Positions 35,537 through 47,254 of a stretch of 64,000 bases of DNA are shown one piece after another. Position 1 is the first letter of the stretch. Every line of letters starts with the position of its first letter. The notes under the pieces are model-generated. The model was not told the DNA's origin, made no database searches, and worked only from the letters and a program-made list of their open reading frames with translations. The DNA is from Phoronis australis. Its lineage: Eukaryota > Phoronida > Phoronidae. Position numbers and translations under genes: made by a program. The stretch lies in contig NMRA01000289.1 of assembly GCA_002633005.1 (NCBI GenBank), positions 477,951 to 541,950 of the forward strand, given 5' to 3'.

Positions 35537-38500
35537 GTAAGCTTCCTGTACGACATTTTTAACTTAATTGTTGCCAAAAACACCGCGCAATGAAATATTA
35601 TACTCGAAAGATCGTGTAATAAGTTACATGTAACTGAGAGGAGATACACGTACTTTTATTATTAATAGGTAAATAAAACAACAAGAATGGATCAACTGAA
35701 ATTTCCGGATGTAATAAAGTTCTTTGTCAACAGAAACAACAGAAATAAATATAGATTATTACATGGCGAAGTCGTTATCCCCCGTTATCTAGAGCCCGAG
35801 TGGATTTTGGAGAATTATCGCCCGAGGGGCGTTAGCCCCGAGGGTGATAATTCTCCAAAATCCACGAGGGCTCTAGATAAGGGGGATAACGGCTGAGAAC
35901 ATGTAATAATCTATTTATACCACATACTAAACGAGAAACGTTGCAATGAATCGATTTACCTTTTCTGACTCTCCACGGCTTTGTAACTACTTTCTATGTC
36001 AGAGGCCCGGGGTCGGAGGTCGTGACCTTTTAAGAAAAGCCCGGTTATTTTTGTCAAATATTGCTTTTACTCAAAACCAATTGAAAACTTAAATATTATA
36101 GTTATAAATTAAGGTTTACCAACTATTATAGCTTAAAACACGTTTTTTTTCACGCTAAGCTTCGACCGGGAAATAATCGTCTGCTAAAGTAGGTTACCAC
36201 TGGTAGCTGAATATAATTCTCAAGTCAAAGATCCTGACGACACGATACCAGCATTCAAATTTCCAAGTAAGAGGACATGAGAGAAAAATTTCACTGAATT
36301 AAGATATCATTTTTATGGAAATTATGTGTCTTATTTTTCGTAACGTATAAGTACAGTACAATGCGGTTTGTTGAACGTGCGATTATTGCGCGTGCTCATT
36401 TAAGTATTTTATTTTCACCCTTCATGACGTTAGTCGCTGCGTGGTGTAGTGGTAAAGTCGGCAACCAGCAATATTAGGTACCCGGGTTCGACCCCGTCCT
36501 CGGTTTCCCGCCAAAACGTTATCTCACTAGTGAGATAACTTTATGGGTTATTACACGGTTGTATCTGCCATTTGACGCTAATATTGTGGTATAAAGTAAA
36601 ATCAAACGCTATATGACAATTAACATTTAAGATGTGGCGTAATGAATATGATACATTTTGCGTAAAAAATCAATGATATAATTTAAGAAGTTTTTATGTT
36701 CAATCCATCAGGTTCTATTGTATTGAGCTTGTCTATCCAATATTGTTCTCTTTTGAGTCTGTGAGGGGTACTGGGGTGATGGAGTTTTTCTATTATTTGT
36801 ACAGAAAGATCTTGCATATTATGGCTTTGCATGTTTCCTTCACTTAATATGTGGTCTGCCGTGTATGAGCCCCATGTGCAACTCGAAAACAATCGTAACG
36901 GTTTCGTTCCCAACCAATGTCAAGGAAAAAAGGAGACAGGATATCGTTCTGTTTACAGGTTCCCTAACCCGATTGGTTGAGACAATTCGTCAGGCTGACC
37001 GCTGGGCTTGTAGGCCCCTATAGTCATGTCACCTAATTGGGGAGAACCGAACCAACATTGATGAACTCAATATTTTGTTCTAATTTCAAGGTTTTGACGT
37101 AGATGAGAGCAACTGTTTGAGTCGGCTATCAAAAGGACAATGTGAACCTTCAAGCGATCATTACAAGTGGACGTTGAAATATTGCGCAAAATCTTGTGGG
37201 AAATGCAAGGAACGTATTGCAAGCATGAGTCAAGGTACACTTTGCGTTTGCATACGAGTGAAGTTGCCATCCCGCCCGTCAGCTACTGTGAGGACCCCCA
37301 CTCCCCAAATGCACTCTGTTGACACTTGTAACAGAGCTAGGTGATGGTTTCTATTACCTTGACAGCCCCGAGAATCGATTCATGTTTCCTGGATAAATCC
37401 TTTTTCTTTTATTTTGGAGATGTAACTTGAAAAATTTCACCGAAACATATCAGAATCTGACCTACCGCCAGCTCCCCGCTCCCTTGCGAAATGTCGTCAA
37501 ACAAACAAGAAATTTTAACCGGCAATGTTTTGTTTGTCAGGTAACATGGCGACTTTGAAAAGGTGTGCCAAGAATGCTGCGTTCTGATTGGCCAGTTAAG
37601 CCGGCACTCAAAATCCTGGTGATAGGTGAATTTTGACGTTACCCATTGGGAATTTCAATTTTTGATTAAGATGTCCACGTCTGTCAACTACGGACATAAC
37701 GGCTTGACAAGTTATGGTCACGTGTACTTTGATCAAGATTTTAGTTGTTGTTGTGAAGGCTGCAGGACTTATTTTGGTGAGCACCAAGCTATCTGACGGC
37801 GATCCACAAATCAGAGAGGAGTAGAGTCACCGTTTGGTCATTGTTTTCGGCTGATTCTTGTCAAACTGTTTGCTACATGTATGTCTTAAGGAAATTTAAC
37901 CTAAAGACATAAGATGGGCATGCACGGGAACCAAATGATTTACAATTTATTTTGACCATACTGATTTTAGCTTGTCATTATTGTATGACTGGTGTGCATT
38001 GGTCCGCTGTATTTCCGGCAAAATTAATTGGACTGCCGTAGTACAGTGGTTTTGACAAGATGTTGATTAGGCTACTTTTTTAATTGATATACTTTTTGGT
38101 TAGTTCTTCAGTGATCAGTGTGGACACTCAATGGAAACCTCAATCCTTACACTAAATGGATGGCAACAGTGATTTTAAATAAATCACCAGACGGGTTTCT
38201 TTTGCAATGTTTATTTTTTGTCAAACAATGTTAGACCAGCTTGTAGCAAGTTTATGTTGATATGTTTTTACTGATTTTATCACCACCCTACTGTCCCTAC
38301 GTGTCTGACGGTATTTTTGTGAAGGAGGAATTTGTCAGGCCAAAAAGTGGAATGATAGGGAGTTGTCAATGTAATTTGATAGTGTTGTGGTGCGTCTATA
38401 AATAATTAACCCTCCAGTTCACTATAAAACATGGTGTTTAATATGTTTCTTACTCTTTCTATCACCAGCTTTCCCTCCCTATCCAAATGACGGTATTATT

Positions 38501-41500
38501 TGTGAACGAGGGAGTTGTTACGCCCCAAAGTGGAATGACAGTGAGTATTTTGATAGTGTTACCGCGTATCTAAAACCTAATAATTATATATCATACGATT
38601 TCGACAGGTACCAACATGTAAATAAGAGACAATACAGATATAAGCGTTTAACCTACATCACGAATTGTTACAGTTATCTCCAACCTTATTAACAAAAAAT
38701 GGTCATTTTTACAATATTTCACATATGTCAAGTAAAATGCCTTATCTTAATTCTCGGGAAGCTTCAAATACAAAATATATACTGCGAACTGCACAAACTC
38801 GTTGATATTTTTAACTACTTATCCGAGGTCAAAGGTTAAAGGGCTTTCAATCAAATCGAATCTCCCGCCAGGAATAGAACAGCTTCGTATACCCTCAGTC
38901 CTTTTATTCACAAAATTGCCATAACATTGAGTAAACGAGGTGTACTTGCGGTAGAATGGTGCCGGGGAAAACAAAAGACAAAATGTAGTTTTGATGCATA
39001 AGACCGCTGGCGTTTATGGTCATGAACATAGAAAATTCTGAAAAGAGGTAAATCTTCACCCTAATTCTTTCATTCAATTAATAAACTGACATTTCAATGT
39101 TTCGATCTCATGCTAACGACATGCTTTAACCACCGATTCGAGTTTTGCTATCCATTTCTTACTTGGTTTCGTATCAGTCTCCCAATATGTGACGTGTACA
39201 GGCTATGTGTAAAACAATGAACTGTGACGTATTTAGATAAAAGTAGGTCAAATGGTCGCAAACAATAGTAAGCGTTAGCTGGGAACGGTAGGTTTTAATA
39301 ATAATTAAGTTAATTACGCGCGTGCAAAATCATTTGACTGCGAGTAGATGTTGAAATAGCGAACATATTTAAGGCTTGTATAGGCTATGTGTACCGAAAG
39401 CAAGCTTTCACCGAATAATGAACAGCCGGACTTTGAGATATTCTCTTGTCCCAGTTTAATCCGCTTTTTCTCGGCTTTGGCGAATCGATTTCAATTGAAC
39501 TTATGAACACGAGTTCTCGAAAACAGCTGAATGCATTTCGCTGAAACTTTCCAAATTTAATAGTTAGCTGTCTGTTTCAAAAAGATTGTTAGGATTTTTG
39601 ATAAAAAGCCTACTTTTTGCGTAATATAACAAAGACGGATACGACTTCCGTTTTTTGCAAATATACCTTACGTTGTGCGAGTTGATTTGTCACAGAAGCC
39701 AAACGAAAAGACTAATCGAAAATTCCTTACATAGTTTTTGAGGTAGCTGGTGAAGTTTCGTTTAAAACAAGTTGCATTAAAATCGACCGAGGGGTTATTT
39801 TGCTATGAATGTGCCTTTTTAAAAATTAAAAATTTGGCTTACAAAGGTTTTTACGTAAAAATGATAATCGTACATCAATACAAAAGGTATTTTCATATTC
39901 CCTAATACTTTTTTCTGAAAATATATTATTTAACTTGTTGACAAAGCTTAGTTTTTTATGTACGAGTTAGAATAGAGGCCAAAAAGTGAATGTAGATTTT
40001 GTTCAGTACCTACTGGGTGACCAATAAGAGACGCATACATATTTCAAGTGTTTAGCGAATGTGCGGTTCTGTCTTTTTGCAGGTTGCTGTGACAAGGCTC
40101 CAGACTGTGCAGTTCTTGCTGATGTAGCGTGCTTTACCAGCCAAAGCGTACGAGAGAAGTGTCCCAAATCGTGTGGCTTTTGCTGGCAAAGTAAGTTGAA
40201 TTTCGTGACCAAAAATATTCGGTGAAAGCCGGTAAAGCCACGATTTCCTAACAGAAGAGTACACGTACGAACCATACCGGCACGAAACAGCTGGGGAGCT
40301 ATTCGTGAACTATACAGCTAACCATTTAGGAGAAAAATAAAAATAATTGTCATACCCATGCTGGATCTATTCTTCAGGGCCACAGTTTAGAGTTTTGGAA
40401 GAACCTCAGTTTTTAAAAAATGCCATGTTGAATCTTCATCGTTTCTTTGAAAACGTGAACTCATACATCATTTTGAAAAGTCCAAATACGTTTTTGCACA
40501 GAGTTTTCACAGAATGTCGATTCAAATTTTGAAATTTAAAATTGGGGAATGCACCAACAATGGAGAATCATTTTGCCGATATTTGCGGTTCTCAAGTTGT
40601 ATGCCACTTGAAAACAATCTCAGCTCTCAGAGGAGAGACCTGATAGAAGGTATGCAGGACTACCCAGTTCCAATCATGGAATCTATTGTATCGCTGTTTC
40701 AGTTTTGAAAATAACATTAAAAGATTTTCAGATTGCAATTTCTGGATAACACTTCTTAATATTGAGAGAACCCCCTCAGATAGAGTCACCTCTTGGACGG
40801 AGGGCGGGGCAGTTGCCGATCTGTGCACAGGAGGCAGTATTCTTGGTGATTATATAATTTTAATTGCCGGTACTATTTCTAAAAGAATCTCAAGAATAGC
40901 ACATCTTTTGAAGATTGCTATTAGGAAAGCACGATTGATACGAGGAAAGCAAGATTGGTAAGAGGCCAGATATCCGTGAAGAAAGTATTTGTGAAGATTA
41001 CCATGGCCAAAATTCATGTCTCGCGAATAAACTGGTGATACTTAACGTAGATTCTGTGATTACGGATTTCGAGATTAACTTATAAGCCTTGACGATTCCC
41101 CAAGTGAATGAACTAAAATTCATGATAACACTAATTTATTTACAATTTTCAACTCAACGTGGGATGCCCTGCCCCCCATATGCAATGTTTTTAATCTTCC
41201 AGTAGGTCTGCTAAAGCTATCTTATAGGAGGGTTAATAAGCAATGCTGTCGGGAAGGGGAAAAACGAGCGGCGTAGTAGGTTGAGGTAAAGTTTGTGTCA
41301 ACAGGCAATGGAAAGGTGAAAACTAGAGTTGACCTTAGAGTAAAGCTAAATGGTAGTGGAAGCAAAAACTGGAGTCTACAGGGGGAAACTTTACATATGT
41401 GTCCCCCTTCAATAAAGTAAACATTCCTTTGTTTAGTTGCATATGAAAAAATGTTCCATTGCAGGCCACACCATGTGCATTATACATGTGCATATACTCT

Positions 41501-41904
41501 CTGAATACTAAATGAGGTCAGAAACTATCGTCATAGCACCAGCCGTGTATTTTTGCTGTATTTCATAAATTGCACATTTCCATGGAATGACTGTTTCCAA
41601 ATCACAATTCAGTATTTTTGACAACCCCACCTTTGATGTTGTTGTACAGGTAATTGTTTCGGAACTTTGATTTTCTTTAGCAGTGAGTTGCTGAAATGAT
41701 TGAATGAATTGCCACAGTCATTTTGGTTGTTTGATCTTATTCGCCCGCTTTTTGATTATAGGTTGTGTAGATCATGCCCAGTGGAGTGCCATTGATTGCA
41801 GGAGTAACCGTCAGTGGTGTCATGGTACGCGGTATGAAGTAGTTAGGATGGCGCGGGATTTCTGTTCGCTGACCTGTGGTATTTGTAAACCTTGCCCTGT
41901 CTAA
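35303..41904 (+). CDS. Multi-ShKT-domain protein gene, 5' end missing
   Basis: Five exons (35303-35536, 37091-37234, 38469-38540, 40083-40190, 41762-41904) all begin and end in phase 1 with GT/AG borders, except the last, which ends at TAA. Together they give 232 residues plus stop. Four six-cysteine ShKT modules are encoded; the Cys codon opening module 2 is split across the first intron. ShKT modules are disulphide-rich extracellular domains of secreted enzymes, matrix proteins and some cnidarian venom peptides. Multidomain form and linker sequence favour a secreted structural or enzyme-tail role, but the missing N-terminus leaves function open. It may be the tail of another metalloprotease like the gene downstream; I found no catalytic exons for it. 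Confidence 0.8.
35752..35913. repeat. Fold-back (long hairpin) element
   Basis: A 162-bp near-perfect palindrome centred near 35832. The outer arms are exact (TAGATTATTACATG at 35752-35765 and its complement at 35900-35913), and the inner arms pair GAGAATTATC with GATAATTCTC. It resembles a non-autonomous fold-back or MITE-type element and lies in the first visible ShKT intron. Confidence 0.85.
36435..36515 (+). mobile_element. tRNA-derived SINE head
   Basis: Contains an A-box-like TGGTGTAGTGG (36442-36452) and a B-box-like GGTTCGACCCC (36485-36495) at tRNA-like spacing. There is no convincing cloverleaf, so this is more likely the pol III promoter head of a SINE than a working tRNA gene. 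Its 3' limit is not clear. Confidence 0.6.
36683..36913 (-). pseudogene. Penelope/GIY-YIG-like C-terminal fragment
   Basis: A minus-strand frame ends with REQYWIDKLNTIEPDGLN, closely resembling the conserved C-terminal block of GIY-YIG nuclease domains in Penelope-like retroelements. Upstream sequence on this strand is broken by stops. Only the tail is recognisable. Confidence 0.55.
37091..37234 (+). CDS. ShKT gene exon B: module 2
   Basis: A phase-1 exon whose first two bases complete a Cys codon with exon A. All six cysteines are present and end in CAKSCGKC. Lys and Trp occupy the sixth and fifth positions before the fourth Cys. Confidence 0.85.
38254..38405 (+). pseudogene. Decayed duplicate of ShKT exon C
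   Basis: About 150 bp aligns with 38432-38587 (exon C and flanks): shared TGACGGTATT, TTTGTGAA, AAAGTGGAATGA and TTTGATAGTGTT blocks. The acceptor AG has become AC, the donor GTGAGT is lost, and a small deletion shifts the frame, so this copy is dead. Confidence 0.75.
38469..38540 (+). CDS. ShKT gene exon C: small 24-residue cassette
   Basis: 72 bp, phase 1 to phase 1, acceptor CTATCACCAG and donor GTGAGT. It encodes a short two-cysteine segment (YPNDGIICERGSC). It is symmetrical, so it can be included or skipped without changing frame. A decayed copy lies just upstream. Confidence 0.65.
40083..40190 (+). CDS. ShKT gene exon D: module 3
   Basis: 108 bp, phase 1 to phase 1, acceptor TTTTTGCAG, donor GTAAGT. 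Complete six-cysteine ShKT module ending CPKSCGFC. Confidence 0.88.
41762..41904 (+). CDS. ShKT gene exon E: module 4 and stop
   Basis: Terminal exon with acceptor TTGATTATAG. A complete ShKT module ends CSLTCGIC, then KPCPV and TAA. A poly(A) signal follows within ten bases. Confidence 0.85.
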
Positions 41905-41910
41905 ATAAGG

Positions 41911-41916
41911 AATAAA
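41911..41916 (+). promoter_or_regulatory. Poly(A) signal of the ShKT gene
   Basis: AATAAA seven bases after the stop codon. Such a short 3' UTR is unusual, so a later signal may also be used. Confidence 0.5.
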
Positions 41917-43639
41917 GAGCTTTGTTGAAATTACTTGTTTCAAATCTATTTTCGCTGTATTCATACGTTGTTGGGGGAATTAAAACATGTTAACAGTTCA
42001 CTCGTAACTTTGTTCTTTGCGTACTACTACGCTTCTTATCATTTTTAGCCGTTTCGTGTCTTTAACTACATGTAATTATTTCGACCCAGAGCTTTTAGCA
42101 TTTTAAGCACAGACACATACATACATGTATATGCTTGGTGTCTGCACTCTAATGGAATAGCTTAGCAAGTAATAGATTTACGCGTGCGGAAGTCTTGGGG
42201 CAAAGCAAATACATGAATCGGTGTTTGTAGGGATAGACGTGTGCCAACCTCGCAGAAAACTTAAAAATTCCCACTCACCCCGTCGTGAAACGACCGGACA
42301 CGGTGGTTGCAAAATATGTGGCTCGCATTGCCAACTACTTCCATTTAAGAGAAACAACAAAAACAACTTATTTTTCATTGTTTTTTTCCTCTTGAATACT
42401 ATTCTCTCCTAAAACGCAGATTGTGGCAGCCCTGGCACGCTTTGCAGTGTAATTTTCTCGGACAAAATACATGTAGAGGGTCTAGGATCCATTTCACGAA
42501 AACTAATTTCAGAAAACAAACCAACCGAGTACAGACCAAGGACAAACATCAAAGGGAAGCTATTTCACGAGCACCGGTGGGTTTTAACCTATGCAGTTTA
42601 TTGTTGACTTAGAGAGCAGACAAACTAACTTTTCCCTACCTCTTGCGAATTCAAAACAACTATACGAGGGTGTGTGCGTAATAGTCTGATTACAATAATT
42701 AACTTGGTCGTGAGACTCTAAATAGAGATGCATTACATCTTGCATACAGTTGAGATCTCGTTTTCTAGAAAACACTGGTATGGCAGAGGAATATTATGAA
42801 TGAAAAAACGAAGTCAGGGAAGTAAAGAAACTAAGAAACACATCCAATAGCGATTAGGCGCTAGACCAAGGCTCACAGATGACACAGACTTCAATCTGGC
42901 TTTGTGCTGGAGCGTTGAAGTCTGCAGGTTATGCTGCAGTCAAACAATGGCGTTCATCCAAAAGAAATTGGTAAATACGACACTATCGGTTTTGTTGAGA
43001 ATTTTCAAACGTATGACACTGAATACGACGGTTTTACCAGAATATGTATTGTTTTGTAATAGACGTAAATGTTGTGCATTGAAAGCATCTGGAGGTGTGT
43101 GTTTTAGTACCTGGCAAAATATGCAAAATTATAGACAACGACAACTACGTAGATTAAATAGTTAGACGATAAAAGGCGAAATAAGGATTTGAAATTAACA
43201 ATTATGGTTAGGACTTGGTGAATGTGTGTATTTTCAATAACCTTGTTATATTAGGCGGGAGAAAAGTCCCGGATGCTGCAGGTGAATACAGGTATTGAAC
43301 GAATAATTGTAGAAGCACCATAGACTATATGTTAGTAAACAAAGGGATCTTCTACAATATATCTCTATTTCAAGTAACATGAGTAGGTCATGTAAAACGA
43401 TGTGAAATTAAATAAAATGGTTCCACCATTGATTGATATGTTCTGATTTACTAACAGCAATCTCAATATTTCTGAAAAGGACACAAAAAGCAGAATTTAT
43501 TAAATACGTTACAAGTGACTATTTTGAGTCACCTGTTAACCTCATAATAATCAAAATAGAAAACGATGTAGACCTGGATATAACGGTAAATACATCTATG
43601 GTATAAAAGATGAGCAAACACGTATGAAAGTCACACATA
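41917..43639. other. Between ShKT gene and LINE fragment
   Basis: Mostly featureless. A plus-strand frame at 42420-42604 follows a good acceptor (CTCTCCTAAAACGCAG) and stays open for 61 codons to a stop. It begins with a Cys-Gly-Ser-Pro-Gly segment and could be an alternative last exon in phase 1, but has no known domain. Confidence 0.35.
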
Positions 43640-44485
43640 TGGTTTGACACTAAATTAAACATAATGAACGGAAAGATCTTCTTAAGCTTCGTACTAGAAA
43701 TGAATATAAACTAAGTGAGCACATTTGCATAAAAAAGAGTTTAAGAGGTTAGGCAAACTGAAGAAAAGTAATAAGAATGAAGGAAAATAGTGTGAGTCGG
43801 ATGATGCCAAAACGTTTTGTAAATTAATAAAAATTCAGTCTAAAAAAACTGTAAACAAGAACACTATTGACAGACAACACGGGTAGAACATTTCAGCTCT
43901 ATTTAAACTATAAGAGTATCAAAACTCTAATGTTGAATATGACCAAGTAATATGAAGATTGTTAGCAAACAGGGGACTGCTAACAAGTGTGAATTTGACA
44001 ACAACAATGCAATGAATGAAGATATTACGGAAGAAGAAATCGTGGTAGCAATTAATAATATGCAAATTGGAAAATCCCCTGAGATGGACAGAATTCCGGT
44101 TTAATTTCTCAAGATTTCAATTGATAAAATTATGAAATTGCTTTGTATATTATTCAATAAAACACTACATAGCGGAAAATGCCCAGGAAAGTGGGCTATC
44201 GGAATAATACTACCATTAGTCAAAAAATGTGATGCATCTGATCCCACCAACAATAGAGGCCAGTAATGTCCTCCTTCTGTTCTAAATCAATGGCTGACTC
44301 TGTGGGTTGACGAAAGTGCTTTTCTTGCTGAATAAAAAGCCGGGCTTAGAAATACATCTCAACCGTAGAGAACAATTTTATTCTCAATGGCTTGATACAA
44401 AACTACTTGTACAAACGTAAGTCCAGACCATTTTATTGTACATTCATTGACTTCAGTAGAGTTTGAGATTCTATAAATATGGAGG
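43640..44485 (+). mobile_element. LINE fragment, N-terminal reverse transcriptase
   Basis: Encodes the first blocks of a LINE reverse transcriptase: an 'EEIVVAINNMQIGKSPEMDRIPV' type block near 44030-44100 (Gly replaced by Glu before Met-Asp), 'LFNKTLHSGKCPGKWAIG' near 44150-44205, and 'YCTFIDFSRV' near 44435-44465. Stops and a deletion between about 44268 and 44310 break it. The catalytic YADD region is absent, so this is an internal fragment. Confidence 0.75.
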
Positions 44486-45599
44486 CGCAGAGAGAGTGTG
44501 AGGAAGACGTTAACCAAACCGGATGTAAGCGGGTGCGTTACCCTTGAGAAGACTCTGACTGGTTTCTCTCACGCGTGCGCTCCGGTTACGTTCCTGCCTG
44601 GCTAAGCGTGAGGCAGATTGGACGAAGTCTCATAACTCAGTGACTATTTTGTATGAGAGATTTGTTATCCTCATCTTTTTTCTATCCCTAATCTTCAGTA
44701 TCCAGTCTTGGTGGATCAGCATCTTTTACTAAACCTCATACAGCTGCTTCATGATGTTTCCCCAAGTGCTTCACCCGTAGGTGTAAGAGAACAATTTTGG
44801 TGTGGACGTGCATCTCTTTCCTGTTTTAGTTGCCCAAGCATCCAGTCGAGCACTTGACGTATCATTTGTTCTCTGTCCATAGCAAACAGTCAAAACGAGG
44901 TTGCTTGTTGTATCACCGTGTGGCTAACAAGTGACAACAAAAACATACTTTGACATTTTTGACTCCTTGTGCAGACCTCCAGTTACACATCTACTATTTG
45001 AAACTTCCGTTTGAGAAGTTCTCTGGATGACAAAGGTGGACACTGTCCCGCCAACAGCCCAGTTCACAACCCTAAGTAGAGCAGATCCATCAATGATTAT
45101 AATGTATAGCTGCGATGCATGCTAACGTTCCCAAGGCAATTGCATTGGGAAAAGAATAGATGTCTCAGTTTTAAGGTACATTGCCAGCAAGCAATTTCCA
45201 AGGAACCATCAACAAATGAATCACAGCGATCGCGGTGACACAGTGTGAAGTGTGGTGAAACAAAAGTCTTTGACATCATAGGCCTTGAACAACATCACGT
45301 GCAGTTGACACCAAATATGTCTTGCCATGTGTATTGGAGCCTAGTTCAACCTCGATGTCCTTGGAACCAGGAGAGATGAGATGCTCAACAGCGAAACCAG
45401 TGTTGACGGCAAATAGAGATTTCTTCCAGCAGTTCTGAAAGAAAGTTTTGCGAAGTTTAGGCCTGACCTTCAACGATAACAGAAACAACTCGTAGACATG
45501 CTGTGTGCCGAATTGGCAGAGGTTCACCGTCCATCGAGATCATCTTCAAAAGTATAAACTCACAATCACAGAACTAGACACAACTCCCATAGAGATTAG

Positions 45600-46110
45600 C
45601 AGTAGCGGAGTTATAGTCCGCAGACACGATGTGGATTTGACACAAGAAGTGGTAGACGGTATGATTGTGCAAATGGTCTGAAAATTGTGAGAGAACAACC
45701 GAAAGGTGTCACTGAGGCATCAGATGACACAGACGTTTTCGTTCAGCTTCTGCGCTATTATCATGTTGATTACCTCAATGTTGTTTGTGGTAATCGAATC
45801 TTATGTCAAATTGCGAGCTGCTGCTGATATTGGCAAACAGTGAAGAAACACAAACAAATTCCAGAAATCCTTGCTACCCATGCACATTCTGAGTGCGACA
45901 CTGTTGTTTGTTGTTACTGAATTGGAAAAAACACAGTCCTGAAACTTGTAAAAAGTGACCTCTTCTGGGATGTTGTGGTTCCCAGGCTGACACAACAAGC
46001 AACCTCGTTTTTGACTGCTTGCAGTGGAGAAAAAAATGGGAAAACAAGAAAGGGATACACGTCCACACCCAAATCCCGCTCTCTCTCTCCTACCAATGAA
46101 CTATTTGTTT
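45600..46110 (+). pseudogene. Broken nuclease-like repeat protein fragment
   Basis: A plus-strand frame contains EASDDTDVFVQLLRYYH near 45714-45764 and, in another segment, ILATHAHSECDTVVCCY followed by a stop and IGKNTVLK near 45870-45945. This pairing (DDTDV... then HAxSxCDT...GKxT) recurs in uncharacterised repeat-encoded proteins of invertebrates and resembles PIN/FEN-like nuclease folds. The fold is inference. In-frame stops show it is inactive. Confidence 0.5.
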
Positions 46111-47200
46111 CGGAATTGTGGGGTACAACCCACAGAAAGGAATTAAAAAGTGTACAACTTGCGTTCTGTAAATGCTAATTACGTAGAGGTACTGTATCAA
46201 GACAACAAATTGTGTTATTGCAAAAGGTGAAGGTGTACGTTTTGATTTGTGTATGTCGTATATGTACAAACCCATCAAATACTATTTAAACTTGTTGAAA
46301 ATAAATGGCGATAGATTGCTAAGACAATTTACACAGTGCTGCGTGAAAAAGATTTGAAAGGTCAAAAGAACTGATGTACCTTTGTAAACTGGGTTTGGAT
46401 GCAACAAAGTGTTGGTGATTTTTTTTTTTTTTGAAGCAAAGACTTCAGGATAAGAATTTTCAATTGTGGTCGTCTTGCAAATACGGATGGTTGTAAATTT
46501 TACCATTCGATTAAATCTGAATTTACATGTGAAAAGTATGTATGTGGTAGCCTGTCCTTAAATAAATTCTGTGCAACAGCAAATTTGATGAGTTTGACGC
46601 ATCGTCTTATAATTGCATTGGGCAGAAGAAATAATGTACTTCGACCAGAAACAATTTGAAATTGAAATAATGATGTAGGTTTTAAGAAAAACAGCTTACA
46701 TCATCCAACAATGACAATTAGGAGTGAAATTACGTCATTGAGTAGTTAATGTATTGGCGAGAGTATACCTTTTGTATATCATTATGTTGAACTGTGGGCC
46801 AATTCCTCTAGGAGTTTTGTTTGTTTGTTGTTTGAAATTAGTTTTTCACGTTTGCCTGTGCATTGTGTCTCCAGCTAATGCCAGTTCTAGAATTGAAAGA
46901 TGGTCCTCAATCAGACATTGTTTTGGACTGTGAATAAAAACTACGGAGATTTGTTTCCAAGTTCAAACGTTTTAGCAATATTAGGTTTATATTATGAAAT
47001 TTAGCTGGATAGTTTTAACTATAATGCTCATTTTAATCTGATTCAGTGTGGCGAAATGCCATCAGACGTCACCCAGTATAACACTCATACGTGTGACAGA
47101 TAACCCTGACCCTGCACAGCGAAGATAATTGTCCTTGTCCCTTCGCTCGGTGTATCCATGTGAATAGGAAATTAGCCAACCATTGCTCCCGAAACTGGCA
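46111..47200. other. Upstream region of the astacin gene
   Basis: Should contain the astacin promoter and 5' UTR. No clear TATA box. An isolated hydrophobic frame near 46790 (starting MLNCGPIPLGVLF) is short and unsupported. A poly-T tract lies near 46420. Confidence 0.4.
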
Positions 47201-47254
47201 ATGAAACTAAATTGCTGGATGTTCCCTATGTGGTGTGCCGTAATTATAGGTTTG
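47201..47254 (+). CDS. Astacin exon 1: signal peptide
   Basis: ATG at 47201 opens an 18-codon hydrophobic leader (MKLNCWMFPMWCAVIIGL) ending in phase 0 at a strong donor GTAAGT, which matches the phase of exon 2. This is the only leader exon I found with the required phase. Confidence 0.75.

Noticed and set aside
46786-46930. Signal-peptide-like frame (MLNCGPIPLGVLF...)
   Set aside because: Stops after about 43 codons and has no donor in the needed phase; the 47201 leader exon fits the astacin gene better.
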